Below, piece after piece: positions 21,120 through 34,660 of a stretch of 64,000 nucleotides of DNA. A program made the position numbers and the translations under genes. Every line of letters begins with the position of its first letter. Position 1 is the stretch's first letter. The notes under the pieces were generated by a model. It was given only the letters and a program-made list of their open reading frames with translations, was not told where the DNA came from and did no database searches. Source of the stretch: Chimonanthus salicifolius (lineage: Eukaryota > Streptophyta > Magnoliopsida > Laurales > Calycanthaceae); assembly GCA_013350335.1 (NCBI GenBank), contig CM023536.1, positions 44,772,314 through 44,836,313 on the forward strand, read 5' to 3'.

Positions 21120-22929
21120 CAGGGGTCAAAATATCGGATTTTCGACCACCGAATTATATCGGCCAATACATGTAGTATCGGCCGTACCAAAAAAAATTCG
21201 GCCGATATGAACGAATTTTTGACCGAATTATCGGTCATGATATCGGCCGAATTTTAAAAATTTGGTTGTTTTTTTTTTAAATATCGGCCGAGATGACCGA
21301 TATATCGGTCAAAATCTCGACCAAATCTAGGCCGAATTTGGGCCGAATCTGTTGTTTTTTCAAGAAAAAAACAGTAAAAGTCGAGCCTGGGCCCAACTCA
21401 AGTTTGGCGATATTTTGCCGATATATCGGACGAGATCTCGGGCAAGATCTCACCTATCAACCAATTTCTCCAAGTCAAATCTCTGTGTACAGCGGACTGC
21501 AGGATTCGGCTAGTCCGGCATGCATGAATATTTTATTATTTTTTTTTAAATATGAAAAATCGACCCGGTCCAATTTTTTTCTATAAATACCATTCACCTA
21601 CACTTCAAATTTCAGACACTTATTTTCAAGGAAAAAACCAGATTTTACCATTTCTCTTCCAAAAAAAATTTCACTCTTCATTACTTGATCTAACTAAGTT
21701 TTAAAGGACCCGGATTTGGTTGAAACTGAACGATCCAGACCGTTCAAAGTTTTCTTCATTTATAGATCTACTGATCTTATAATTTTTGTAATTTATTTCG
21801 ATTTATCTGTATTTTATTTTAATTTTTTTAGCCAAAAATAACATAAAAGTGTTATAATTTGTTAAAAAATGCTTGAACTTAAATAACATATGTAGTAAAT
21901 AAAAGCTTTATAAAGGTGTTACAATTTTTTTCCATCTGAATGTATCTGTAGTTATTTTTTGTGTACTTTGTTAGTTACTATTTTTTTTCATTTATTTATT
22001 CCTTTTTGTTAACTATTTCAACATAAAATAGCATAAATGAAAAAAAAAAAGTTAGAAAATGATAAAACCTATAAAATAATAAATTAACATTTTTCATTTG
22101 CTCTTAGTTACTGTTACTAACATGTCAAAATTTACAGCAACATTTTTTACTTTCATTTACTCTTTATTTTAATTATTTCATTATAAAATATGGATTATGA
22201 CTTATAAATGTTAAAAAATGGTAAAACCTATAAAATAATGCATGAAATTTTTTTATTTGCTGTTATTTACTGTATACTAACTTCTTTTACAGGGATGCAA
22301 TTTTTTCCTTTTATTTTCTTTCCTTTTGTAATTATTTCATCATTAACTATGGATTATGATATATAAATGTTAGAAACTGGTAAAACCTATAAAATAATAC
22401 ATGAATTTTTTTTATTTGCTGTTATGTACTGTATACTAACTTCTTTTTCAGGGATACAATTTTTTCCTTTTATTTTCTTTCTTTTTGTAATTATTTCATC
22501 ATTAACTATGGATTATGACATATAAATGTTAGAAAATGGTAAAACCTATAAAATAATACATGAAATTTTTTTATTTGCTGTTATTAAATGTATACTAACT
22601 TATTATTTGGTGTTTATTAAATGTTATTTTCTTTCATTTATATCTTTTTCCTTGTAATTTTCACCAATTTATTACTAATTATATAATTTCTCGCTATCGT
22701 AACTTCAAAAATATATTAGAAGATGTAAATGTCCGATATTTTATGAAAAAATTACATATTCAATAAGCCCATAATTATCTGCATTTACTGGAATTTTTTT
22801 GGAATTTTTTTTTTTAAAAAAAAGGGGCAGGAGAGAGAAAAAGTTCGGCCAATATATCGGCCGAACCGAGATATCAACCGATATGAAAAATCGGCCGAGA
22901 TCTCGATGCGGCCGATTTTGCTACCCCTG
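21120..22929. mobile_element. Nonautonomous hAT element (1.8 kb)
   Basis: Begins CAGGGGTCAAAATATCGG and ends CCGATTTTGCTACCCCTG, an imperfect inverted repeat. It is flanked by CTCTCCAT (21112-21119) and CTCTCTAT (22930-22937), 7 of 8 identical, the hAT duplication size. Both ends carry many short ATCGGCCGAT-type words (about 21130-21470 and 22840-22915), like the subterminal binding sites of hAT transposases. No transposase ORF is present. The interior contains a tandem repeat. Confidence 0.85.
21960..22620. repeat. Roughly 160-bp tandem repeat inside the hAT
   Basis: About four copies of an AT-rich unit. The marker TAAAACCTATAAAATAAT occurs near 22063, 22222, 22381 and 22541, giving periods of 158-160 bases. 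The later copies are the most alike, suggesting recent growth at the right side. Confidence 0.75.
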
Positions 22930-22937
22930 CTCTCTAT

Positions 22938-23438
22938 TTGCTTGCAAAAACGTTGGTACAACACTGTGGGAAGCCCCTTCATGATCTTCCTTTTTCCTGT
23001 GTGTCGTGCACAACAACACAGGGACACCCAACGTGGGTGGGGTGTGGTCTTTTTGTGCATCTACTCATTCTTTATGGATCCACAACAAGGAGTTACAACC
23101 ACCGACCACCACTCACAACCGCAGCCAACCACTATGGGCAGTGGTCTAACTTTAACCCTTTATCCAACTGATTTGAAAAATTCAAATTTAGACTAGATTG
23201 TTGAGTTGGTGACTCAGTCCTCCATTTTGACTCGATTCGATTACGGATCACACACCATCAAAACATATACAACATACAAATCCACAGACATATCATATCA
23301 AGGGTGTCTATATGCATGATCCATAATAGTACACCCCATATTAAGAGTGCCAACCAACTCAAATATATCCTCAGTACATCCTCTAATCACCCTACCTCTA
23401 GGGTTACCTCCACAAGTGTCCACACACCGCACCGATAG
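22938..23438. other. Repeat-derived sequence between hAT and solo LTR
   Basis: No gene. The part just left of 23439 (TCTAGGGTTACCTCCACAAG and onward) probably continues across the solo LTR into 26656 onward, because the same GATAG flanks both sides. Confidence 0.45.
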
Positions 23439-26400
23439 TGTAATATCCTACCCCAGATTAGGCGTGTTTTACGTTGATAATCCTGTTTAACTGGTTAATC
23501 TCGAGGATTTTGGTTAGGGCTTTGAGGAAAGCCCAAGTGTGGCCCAATCCGAGCTCGTGAGCTCAGTGATCCAGCCCGTTCAGCTGGAGGGGCATTTTGG
23601 TAATTTACCACTTTTAGTTATTATTTTATGAATATTGTTGTTATGTGAATAATATTCTCCTTAATAAAGGATTTGCATTTCTGATTTTAAAATGAATTTT
23701 TTTCAGAAAAATGATATTTAAATCCGCCCGTCAAAACCCCGAAAGGGAGTTTTTATTATTTTAAATAATTTCGGAAAAGAGATAAATTTTGAAAATGGTG
23801 TTTGGTGTTAGACCATTTTAAGAATGGTCTAGTTATTTCATTTCACCTCAAAATGATGTTTCTAAATTGTTTATCTTAACAATTCTTTATTTAAGTAAAT
23901 AATGTAAATTTATGGTTTTTATTTAAATAAATGATTTCCGGTTAAAGTTAAATTCTGAAATTTTTATGGTGACCAAGGTTTTCAAAACCCAACCTATCTG
24001 TAAGGTTGGATCAAGTTTTTGAGTTTTTAAATTATTACCTTTAGTTTAAAAATTGATTTTTATTAAAACCGGGACTTATCTGCAATTTGGAAAATATTGG
24101 AGGGCTGATCTGCAAAAGCAGAAAAATTTGCCAATGCCATGCAAGCGTGTACTGCTGCTCGGCCCATTTTCCGGCTGATGATTCTGTCTCGTCCCATCGA
24201 TGCAGTGGATTTCCGGCATCTCTCCCCAGCTGAAAAACCTATAAATTCAGGCCTCTTCAATCGGTTTAAACTCCCAGCAAAGATTGCATCTTCTCTTCTC
24301 CTTCTTGCTCTCTGTGATTCCAGCCAGCCGAGAACCCCCGAGCTTCTGTTTTTTTTCAGTAACAGTAAGCTTAGAGGAAAGATTTTCAAAAATCCGAATT
24401 GCAGCCCAGGAACCTCAGCAAAGGTATCCTTTGCATTCCTTTTTAAATTCTAACCAGTTTTGAATCAAGAAAATCAAGTTTTGGCCCTGTTTTGATTGAG
24501 AAAAACCGGTTTAAAGTTTTAAGAAAAACCATGGGTTTCATGTACCCGTGAGGATTTACCATTAAAATCGGATGGCCCAATGAGCTTCTGAGCTCCAAAC
24601 CATTCCCTATGAAACGAGGACTCCCAGAGGAGTCCATCAGACCAGATAGATGTGAAAACCGAGTTCGAGAAGCCCTCCCTTTTCGGAATCGCATTTCACT
24701 GTTTGCCCGCCGTCACTGTCTGCTTGTGCAAACAGAGGAGGAAGACGACTCTCTGAAGGTCCGAGAGCCGATCTTCGGACGGTCCGAACCTTCGGACAGT
24801 CCGAGCCGTGACCCTCGGACGTTCCGAGCTTCACCCGAAGCCCAGTTACTCCCGAGGTGAGCCAGACCCTTTCGGGCGCACCGAGCCAGGCTCGGAAGGA
24901 CCGAACCCACTCGGACATTCCGAACTCAGACTTCGGACGTTCCGAGCTTTGCAGACCCACCGAGACTTATTTCGGATTTTAAACTGTTCGGATGGACTTC
25001 GGAAGGTCCGAGACCCAACCTTCGGACGATCCGAAGTCAGGCCCATGTTCCGAGGCCAGTGACCTAATTTAGTGTGGTTCGGATGATCTGAAGCCACTGT
25101 ACCCAGTTCCGAGGTGATGTTCCGAGGGACACAGTTTTTAAGTGATAAAATATTATTTGATTGTTGTTTTGTCAAATCTTGATTAATATTTGATGTGATT
25201 AGTGATATGATGATTTATACCCCCCTTGCTAATTAAAAGTGTACTAACCCTTTTCTCTTATTATTTATAGTGTAAAGGCTATTGTATCCGCTTTCAGGCC
25301 GACCCTATTGGTCGGGAACTGAGTGATTCACTTTCAGGTCGACGCTATATAGTCAGGCACTGAGTGACCTCGAGGCCTACTCAAAATGTCAGATCTGGTC
25401 CTATTCAGAAGACAACCGAGAAGTGACCCGAGGATTTAGACCTAACTCAATAAGTCAATCTGGTCAATGCCCAGAAGAAAATATGAGTTTGGACTGAGCC
25501 CCTTTTTATCAAGTAGGAGACCCAATTCCATGAACCCTGGATATTTTGTGGGAAAACGTATGATTTTTAAATACTACTTATGTGTACGTATTTATTATGT
25601 ATATTGATTGTGCACTTGTGTGTTGTTTGACAGAGACCGCGTAAACCACACATCACTGTGAGGGAACTTAACTCTGCAGATTTTGTAAATAGGTTTTATG
25701 ATGAGATAAATATTGAGCAATGAGTGGTTCAATTTTGATGAACCCACCCATGTGCCTATACACGATGCACTATGGTAAGAGTGCTGATGTTGATTGAAAT
25801 ATTACGATGTTGATCGTATGAGTATGTAAGACTACTTCCACGTACTTGGGCTATTGAACTAATATCGGCCATATGAGAGATGGTTTATGTCTACTGGACC
25901 ATGGGCTGACCATGCTGTTGTCAGTTGCTAACTTGAGGGTGTCAGTATCGGCTAAGTTAGAGCCGGAGATGTGCTTGCAAGGATATATTTTAACCGTGTC
26001 GGGACTTAATACTGGTCTCAGCGTAGTCGGCAGGCGTTACGGTGGATAATGGCAGTGATTGATGATGTTGATGTATTACTTGAGATTATGCTTATTGTTA
26101 TCAAGCATGTGATAATGAACTGTTACTAACCTGTTTTATATTTACTTAATGTGCGTTGTTATATTCCTTCACTGGGTTAGTTAGCTCACACCACTCACCT
26201 TTCAGGCGATGAACCAGAGGAGGAGGACCCTCTCTTTCAGGCTTAGGGCGATTAAGCTAAAGAAGTGTTTTGGGATTCCCCCGGAGAGGAATGTCCTGAT
26301 TTTTTCCTGTTGGTTCTTGGAACCGTTGACTTTTATTAAGTTCCGGGTGCGGTACTTAATTTGTGTTAATTTGATGTAATAGGCTATGTTGCCTTTGTAG

Positions 26401-26650
26401 TGATTTGAGACAATGTTTTGCATGTTGAAATCAATGGTTGATTTTCTTATGCTATGTGTTGATGTTGTTAATGTCTATTTTATGGGGTAGGCATATGGTA
26501 CATGTTTGAGTCCACATGATTGGATCACGTGTGAGCTCTGGGCCTAACCATTGATCCGGCCCAGTGAGAATGCTTGTGGTTTAGTTTATCTTTAAAAAAA
26601 AAAAAAAATCAGTCGCGTTCCGGGCCCACCCTTCGGGTCGGGGCGTGACA
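23439..26650 (+). mobile_element. Solo LTR A, gypsy-type, 3.2 kb
   Basis: Starts TGTAATATCCTACCCC and ends CGGGTCGGGGCGTGACA, with a perfect 5-bp duplication GATAG at 23434-23438 and 26651-26655. A TATA box (CTATAAATTC) lies near 24239 and a poly-A stretch near 26592. No gag or pol lies between the ends, so this is a single LTR left by recombination between the two LTRs of a former gypsy element. It belongs to the same family as solo LTR B, which lies inverted at 29.4 kb. Kilobase-scale LTRs occur in several plant gypsy lineages; the lineage here is not determined. Confidence 0.9.
24750..25130. repeat. Array of CGGAC-TCCG palindromes in solo LTR A
   Basis: About a dozen degenerate TTCGGACGTTCCGAG-type palindromes in roughly 380 bases. 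The matching part of solo LTR B (about 31160-31260) lacks the array, while a similar array lies in the LTR remnant at 27785-28100. Confidence 0.7.
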
Positions 26651-26679
26651 GATAGGTACCACGAGTCGTATCTACTCTC

Positions 26680-26965
26680 CTGGCCAATGCACGGGTGAAC
26701 CGACACTCAACTCATCTGTCTCCCAAGAGGTTGTTCTTAACCATCCATCCCTTAGCCGATGTGTGGGCTAACAGACACTCAACCCATCTGGCCTCCAAAA
26801 ATTTTAATCAATAATCACTTACCTTGATGAATACGTGGGTGAAAAAACACTCAAGCCACCTGGCCTCTAGGGATCCTCACCCACTACACACTCAGATACC
26901 ATATCAGTCTTAACCTCTCGGCCAACACATGGGCAAACCAACACTCAACCCAAGTGGCCTTTATG
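26680..26965. repeat. Short tandem repeat, four degenerate copies
   Basis: Copies spaced 72-93 bases, each containing a version of CAYGGGYGAACCRACACTC followed by AACCCATCTGGCCTC, at about 26700, 26775, 26847 and 26940. Confidence 0.65.
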
Positions 26966-27784
26966 GGACTCGCCTGACTATACGACGGATTTATCTCTAC
27001 TCGTGTCCCTAGGATGTATCTTCCCGTACATGAGTCCACTTTTTCCCAAGATATGTCCAACACAGCTCTCGGGTAGACGCAACTGTCCAACTCACTCTAG
27101 GGAATATACCAACCCATATTTTAACACTTAGAGGTCCACAGACCATATCCTCTTGTCTAATCCAGATCACTCACACCCACTAAAGTCCAACTATCCAAAT
27201 AGCTAGGGAGGGCCCCTATATCCTGATGTAGTATAGTTCCCATTTTAAACCAACATCCCATCAATACTAACTACATGCATGCCAAGACATCTCTATGCAT
27301 GCTATCAATTCAACATACCGCATATTCATCATAGCATAGAAGATAGGCATTCACTATTATTTATCACATGCATTCATATTGCATCTCAACATGTTATCAT
27401 TCTATTACATCACATACATCGCATTATTATACAGACCATATTAGCATCCACATCCAACCTGCCATCATAGGCATATGACATGAATACGTTTGGATGGCTC
27501 CCTAGCCACATAATCATTAAAACAGTTCCCTTGCTAAGTGGCTCATAATATATAAGGGTCCCATCTCATATACACTATTTATAAACAAACAGGTAATAAT
27601 TATATGAAAGGATGCGTATATTAAAGCTTGTGTGATAAGTCCTCTTACCTAAATGGAGCAGCTGTGAAGTGTCACAAGGGAAGGTCCTAAGTCCACGTGT
27701 GACTCCGCGAACCGACAAAACTATAGGAAACATACAAACAAAAAATCCAACGAAAGAAACCTCGAGAAATCCCTCAAGTCAAAG

Positions 27785-28100
27785 TACCTTTCGGACGACC
27801 CGGGGCCAGGGTCGGATCGTTCGTGATCTCTCAAAAAATCTAGGAAAGTCTCGAAATATCTAGGGATTCGAAAGTTCCGGATCTAGGGTCGGACACTCCC
27901 AACTTTTGGAAGGTCTAAAAGCTGGGTCAAACCATCCAAACTCTCGGACGGTCCCAAGGTCAAATCGGATTATCCGGGCATTCAGACTATCCCTTGAGTC
28001 TAGTCGGATCGTTCGAAGACTCGGACGATCCAGGGTCAAAGTTGGACCATTCGAACTGCCTTTGGACGATTCAAAGAATTTTCGGATCATCCGAGTGTGG
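27785..28100. repeat. Second array of CGGAC/GATCC-type inverted words
   Basis: Degenerate TTCGGACGAYCC and GGATCGTTCGAA words recur about ten times, closely resembling the palindrome array of solo LTR A. Confidence 0.55.
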
Positions 28101-29074
28101 CATAGGAATTATGGAAAACTTAGAAAATTCGAGAAAACTTGAGGAAATCCATTTTTCTTGAAAAACAGGTCTCAATAAACCAAATCTAAGGTGGTTTTGG
28201 ACCAGAAAACAAATCCAAATCACACAAAAACGCTAATTATGTGAGAAATCTCAAATATAATAACCAAATTTAGGAAAATGAAGTAAGAAAAAGAAGGACA
28301 AAGGGAAAGAGAGGGAAAATTCCCAAGAAAGATGCATTTGACTAGGAATTTTGAGAAATCTAACGGAGGGGGAGATCCCAAACAGGAAATCCTTGCAATG
28401 GCGGTGAGAAAATGTCAGAAATCGGAGTATTCGGGCACCTAACAGCAGAAAAATGGGAAAGGAAATAGGGTGTGCGGCTGTTTATCCAAAATGGCAAGGG
28501 AGACAAAGTTTTCTCTATGGTGTTAGGCCAACCAATGCTTTATATAGTAAGTTGGGTCTAGGTTGCTTGAGTTCGGAAATGGGTCGGGCTTAAAATCTTG
28601 GCTTTGGCCCAAAAAAGGGTCTAGCCCATTTTTCTTAAATGTAGAAATGAAAACCAAGCTTCGGGATGAAATCTTGCTAAAAATCAAGTTCAGAAAATAA
28701 TTTTAATAAATCATTTTTTATTTTTCAAAAAAATTATAGAAAATGCTTAGAAAATTAAATGGAAGACTACCACTATGGAGAAGTGCGGGTCTTTATTTTT
28801 CACATGCGTAACTATCTGAGGGGGATGTGTGTGTAGAATTTGGGGATCTAAGCACATCATTCTAGTATTTTGTGAATTTTCAAATATTTTTGCATAAAAA
28901 TCACTAACTTAACCAAAATTACGAAAATGTCACTCGTGCTCCTGAGCTCGAAACTAAGCAAACCAGGGCTTGCCAGTGAGGCCACATGCTACCCACTGCT
29001 ATCAAACCCTCCGAAAACGTCTTAGAGATTCACATATCTCCTTAAAATCCTGAAATACAGGGTCGGTAATTACA

Positions 29075-29430
29075 AAAATACATTCTTTCACCAATGAAGG
29101 AAAATGTACCATTTGTTTGAGATAAAAGCTTTTGTTGGTTCTAGGAATTGTGGAAGTTGCAATATTAATATTAGAATACATATTTAGATTAAAACGTGAA
29201 ATTTAATTAAGAATATTGGCATTTGACAAAACTATATAACATGACTAAAGGAAAATTATGAAAAACCCTCTAAATTTTCTCACAATTCTAAATAACACCC
29301 TTTTGTTCTTCAAAATGTTAAAAGCCCTCTAAGTTTTTTGAGAATCTCAAAATAACCCTTGACTATTTGATGTGGACTAAGGTCAAGGTTTATTCCAACC
29401 ATCGCATTGGAATAATGTCAAACTCTCACC
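29075..29430. other. Intergenic sequence between LTR remnants
   Basis: AT-rich DNA. No gene or repeat boundary is recognised. Confidence 0.4.
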
Positions 29431-29435
29431 CTAAC

Positions 29436-32400
29436 TGTCACGAACCGACCCGAAGGGTGGGCCCGGAACGCGACTAATTTTTTTTTTTTGAAAGATAAAC
29501 TAAACCACAAGCATACGCAATCTAATTGGGCCGGATCAACAGTTGGGTCCAAGGGTCACGCATGATCCCATCATGTGGACTCAAACATGTACCATATGCC
29601 TACCCCATAAAATAGACATTAACAACATCAACATATAGCATAAGAAACTCAACCATTGATTTCAACATGCAAAACATTGTCTCAAATCACTACAAAGGCA
29701 ACATAGCCTATTACATCAAATTAACACAAATTAAGTACCGCATCCGGTACTTAATAAAAGTCAATGGTTCCAAGAACCAACAGAAAAGGATCAGGGCATT
29801 CCCCTCCGGGGGAATCCCAAAACACTGCTTTAGCTTAATCGCCCTAAGCCTGAAAGAGAGGGTCCTCTTCCTCGGGTTCATCGCCTGAAAGGTGAGTGGT
29901 GTGAGCTAACTAGCCCAGTGAACGAAATATAACAATGCAGTTTAAGTAAAAATATGTTAGCAACAGTTCAATATCATATGCTCGATAACAATAAGCATAG
30001 TTTCAAGTAATACATCAATATCATCAAATACTGCCATTTTCCACCGTAACGCTTGCCGACTACGCTGAGACCAGTATTAAGTCCCGACACGGTCAAAATA
30101 CATCCTTGCAAGTACATCTCTGGCTTTGACTTAGCCGATACTGACACCCTCAAGTCAGCAACTGACGACAGCATGGTCCGCCCATGGTCCAGTAGACATA
30201 AACCATCTTTCATATGGCCGATATTAGTTCAATAGCCTAGGTACGTAGAAGCAGTCTTACATACTCATACGATCAACATCATAATATCACAATCATCATC
30301 AGTACTCTTACCATAGTGCAACATGTCTAGGCACATGAGTGGGTTCATCAAAACTGAAACCACTCATTACTCAATACTCATCTCATCATAAAACCTGTTT
30401 ACAAAATCTGCAGAGTTAAGTTCTCTCACCGTTATGTGTGGTTTACGCAGTCTCTGTTCAAACAACACACAAGTGCACAATCAATATACAGATCCAATAC
30501 ATACACACGAGTAGTATTTTGAAATCTCACATTTTTCCAAAAATATCTGAGGTAAATGGAATTGAGTCCCCTACTGGGTTTCTATCCTTTTTAAATTATC
30601 ATAATCCACAATATAATCGTAAATACAAAGGGGCTCAGTCCAAACTCATATTGTCTTCTGGGCATTGATCAGATTGATTTATTGAGTTAGGTATAGATCC
30701 TCGGGTTACTTCTCGGTTGTCTTCTGGATAGGACCAGATCTGGCATTTTGAGTAGGCCTCGAGGTCACCCAGTGCCCGACTATATAGCGTCGACCTGAAA
30801 GTGAATCACTCAGTGCCCGACCAATAGGTTCGGCCTGAAAGCGGATACAATAGTATTTACACTATAAGTAATAAGAAAAGAGGGTTAGTGCAATTTTAAT
30901 TAACAAAAAGGGGTACTAATCATCACATCACATAATCTAACAAAATAATAATTTTTTTTTTGAATAAAATAATAATATTTATTTATTCAATTATTTATTC
31001 ATTTTTTTTCCAATGGGAACCAAAATTAAAAATCACAAGCAACAATAATATCAAATAAAAATATTTTTTTTAATAAAATAATAATATTTATTTTTTAAAT
31101 TATTTATTCAATTATTTATTCAATTTTTTTTTCAATGGGAACTGACATTACAAATCACCAGCAATCATAATATCAAATAAAAATAATTTTTTTTTCCTTT
31201 TTTTTTTTCTTCTTCTTCCTCCTCGTTCACTGTCTGCAACAGATAGTGAACGGCCGGGAACAGTAAAAAACAGATTTTAAAATGGGGGATTTTCTGGATT
31301 CGGTTTTTACATCTGACCGATCCGATGGATTCCTCCGGGAGCCCTCTTTCCATAAGGAGAGGTTTGGAGCTTTGAAACTCAGTAAGTCATCCGATCTTAG
31401 CACCGGAAGCTCACTGATACGAGAAACCCTAGAATTTTCCCTAAACTTTGAAATCGTTTTTCTCACTGAAAACAAAGCCGAAATCAAAATTTCTTGATTC
31501 AAAACCGATCGAAATTGAAAGGGGAATGCAGTTGTTACCTTGGATTGAATTCTTGGGCTGAAATCCGGATTTTTGAAAAAAAATTCCTCTAAGTTACTGT
31601 TACTGAAAAAACGGAAGTCTCGGCTGGGTTTCTTCAAGAGAGAGAAGGGAGAAGAGAAGAAGTTTTGGGAGTTCAAACCAATTGAAGGAGGCCGATTTAT
31701 ATAGGTTTTTGGTCGGGAAATCCGGTGTGCACGAGGATGGGATGGGACGACGGGAATCGGGTCGAGCAGAAACACTGCACGCCGCTGATGCTGCTACAGT
31801 GAACCGCAGGTTTTTTGCGAATCAGCCCTCCCATTTTCCTTTTTTTGGCAAAAAGGGCCCTATTTTGATAAAAATTGATTTTTAAACTAAAAGTAATAAT
31901 TTAAAAACTCAAAAACCTGATCCAACCTTACAGATAGATTGGGTTTTGAAAATCTTAGCTACCATAAAAAGTTTGGAATTTAACTCTTATTAAAAATCAT
32001 TTATTTAAATAAAAATCATAAATTTACACTATTTACTTAAATAAAGAATTGTTAAAATAAATAATTTAGAAACATCATTTTGAGGTGAAATGAAATAACT
32101 AGACCATTCTTAAAATGGTCTATCATAAAATACTAATTTCAAATTTTATTTCATTTTCAAAACCCTTTAAAATAATTAATACTCCCTTTCGGGTTTTGAC
32201 GGGCGGGATTTAAATACCATTTTCTGAAAATAAATTCATTTTAAAATCAGAAATACAAATCCTTTATTTAGGAGAATATTATTTACCAATAATATACACA
32301 TATCAACAATATTCATAAAATAATAACTAGAAGTGGTAAATTACCAAAATGCCCCTCCAGCTGAACGGGCTAGATCACTGAGCTCACAAGCTCGGATTGG

Positions 32401-32506
32401 GCCAAACCTGAGCTTTCCTCGAAGCCCTAACCAAAATATTTGAGATTAACCAGTTAAACAGGAATTAACGAGCTAAAGCACGCCTAATCTGGGGTAGGGT
32501 ATTACA
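29436..32506 (-). mobile_element. Solo LTR B, gypsy-type, 3.1 kb, inverted relative to A
   Basis: On the plus strand it starts TGTCACGAACCGACCCG and ends GGGGTAGGGTATTACA, the reverse complement of the LTR A ends. It is flanked by a perfect 5-bp duplication CTAAC (29431-29435 and 32507-32511). A minus-strand TATA box lies near 31693-31703. It matches LTR A over most of its length but lacks the palindrome array and instead has an AT-rich roughly 115-bp tandem duplication (about 30955-31185). The short ORFs inside are LTR sequence. Confidence 0.9.
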
Positions 32507-32511
32507 CTAAC

Positions 32512-34660
32512 GCTGAAAAAAAAAAGATGGTTCCAATTTCAATGATCAATTCACCATAGAAATTAGATGTTCTATGCGTTCAATTTAAACGAAGAATTGA
32601 AAATTTGAACGCGAAAACTTAATGCAATCAAATGCAATTAAGGAATCAAACACGTGTGAATTACAATTGGCTCAAGTTCAAATCGAAAATCGAAGAATTT
32701 TCTAATGAATTCAATTTCGATGTGTAATTAAATTTTAATTAAGTAATTGAAATGTATTGGCTTAAAAGTTAACTCTTCCTCCCCTGAGTCAGACTGAGTT
32801 GTCAATTCCGTGACTGTGTCCGACTGAGTCATGAGTTGTCAATTTGTGTGACTTGTCATGACCTTGTTTGCATGTTAAGACCACACATCTGGAAGACCTA
32901 CATAATCATATCAAGTTTGAAGCTGCAGAAGACGCGTCAATTAGAAGGCATCGCACTGAAACAGGAATAACTTCATGAATGCCAACCAACATAGGTATTT
33001 GGACCTTAGGATTGACTTAGAATACTTAGACTTACCATTGAGATAAAGCTTAGAATCCATAGCTTAGAATTTGGTAGAACTAAATTTGATTTCTTAGGTT
33101 AGTTATATTTTACCTTGTCTTGGAGAAGTTTTTGTTCATATCAAATATACTCAAGTATTAGTAAAATCTTTATGATTTGATAGATCACTCAAAGAGCTTT
33201 CTAAAAAATCTAAGAACACTCAATTTGGAAATGTATAGCTCAAGTTATGAGCATTTCAATGAAAGGGTGCAAAACAGATCAAAACAGTTTTGTCATATAC
33301 CCTCCCTTTGAGAGATTATTTGAGGTATCAAATTGACTTCAAATTGGACAAAATTTGGTGAGTATATATCTCTCAATGAGATTTCCAACAATCCCAATAA
33401 CTCCCAAAACTGAGTTCGAGAACCCAAGTTATGGTCATTTTAGTGGAGGTGTACAAAATTGCCGAGATTCAGTCGGCTGAACTTTATGTTTTAGTCGACT
33501 GAAAATGCTGTAAATTGGTCTTTTCAGCCTTAGATGAGATTCAGTCGAGTGAATCTTAGATTTCAGTCGACTGAATTGTGCCCAAATGTTTCAACGGTCA
33601 TTTCTGGACATTTTAGTTGACTGAACCTTCAATTTCAGTTGACTGAAATCGCAACGGTAAGTTTTTAACTGTTCTTTTGCTTCGATTTTGACCTCCAACG
33701 GCCATATTTTCAAAAGGGCTTTAAATGTATGATCTTAGGGCATTCCAAAGATTAATTCTTGATGAACAAAACCCTCTCTAACATTCTCTAAGATTCTCAA
33801 TCATTTCAAGAGCACTAAAACTCCATAGTTAGATTAACAAAGTTCTTGAACTCAATCTCACTCACACTCAAAACTCTCGTAGGCAAATCTTGAGCATCTT
33901 ATGCTCACTCTTGGGTGTGTATTTGAGAGAAATTTTAGGGATAGATTGTATTTATAGGTAAACCTTCTAATATCCGTAAATCTCTTCTCCTACATCTTTG
34001 TTGGGCATAATTGGAGCATCTACACTTCATCATAGAAGCCAAGAAAAGGGGAGGATGTTCATGTGCGTGCCAAAACCACTTTGAGCATCAAGAGGCAAGC
34101 GTTCTTGGTATTTTTCTAAAAGTCAAATTCTTCTATCATTGTGTAATTTCTATAGGGTTGGTGTAACCATTGTAAGGAGAGAAGAGTGTCTTCTCTCTTG
34201 AGCGTTATTGGTTCGATCTTCACCCGTGAAGAAGATCAAACGTTGTATAGGTTCGATCTTTACTTATGAAAGAGATCATTGTTGTAATAAGTTTCTTCTC
34301 CACCCTCGAATGAGAAGTTATTGGAATCCTTAAGTGGTGTACTTGATGCTTGGATGTAGGAAAGGTTGCCGAACTACGTAAAAATCCTTGTGTCAAGATT
34401 TTCCATATCTTCTCACCTCATCACCTTACTTCATGCATTTGTGTTTATTTCTTATATTTCTAGCACAATTGTTTGGTGAAATTGTGTTTGTTGAGATTTC
34501 ACTTTATATTCATTATTTATTATAAATCTCAATATTTTGGGAGATCAATTGGATTAATTAGTAAAGACCCAATTTTAATTGACCAAAATTTAAAAAAAAA
34601 TTAAAATTCTGCAATTGTCCTATTCACTCTCTCTAGGATTATCTAGCTTGACCAACAAAT
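32512..34660 (+). mobile_element. Copia-like LTR fragment with AGTCGACT words
   Basis: No ORF. It contains repeated TTCAGTCGACTGAA-type words (33440-33660), then ACTACGTAAAAATCCTTGTG at about 34373 and TCCTATTCACTCTCTCTAGG at about 34618, sequence typical of the end of plant copia LTRs and their flank. About 200 bases (34200-34400) are repeated in inverted orientation at 36095-36290. Exact ends were not found. Confidence 0.5.

Larger units (their letters stand above)
26656..29074 (-). mobile_element. Older LTR remnant split by solo LTR A
   Basis: On the minus strand this begins at 29074 with TGTAATTACCGACCCTG and shares its general plan with LTR A: a similar start, a GAGCTC/GAGCAC segment, then a 'TTTCGTAATTTTGG' block. 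A minus-strand TATATAAAG lies near 28535. The remnant probably continues left of 23438, because LTR A with its GATAG duplication sits inside it. The outer end was not located and no target duplication could be tested. Confidence 0.5.

Noticed and set aside
20379..29074. One large LTR running from TGTAACATCC to the end at 29074
   Set aside because: The flanking five bases (GAATT and AAAAT) do not match, so pairing these ends is not supported.
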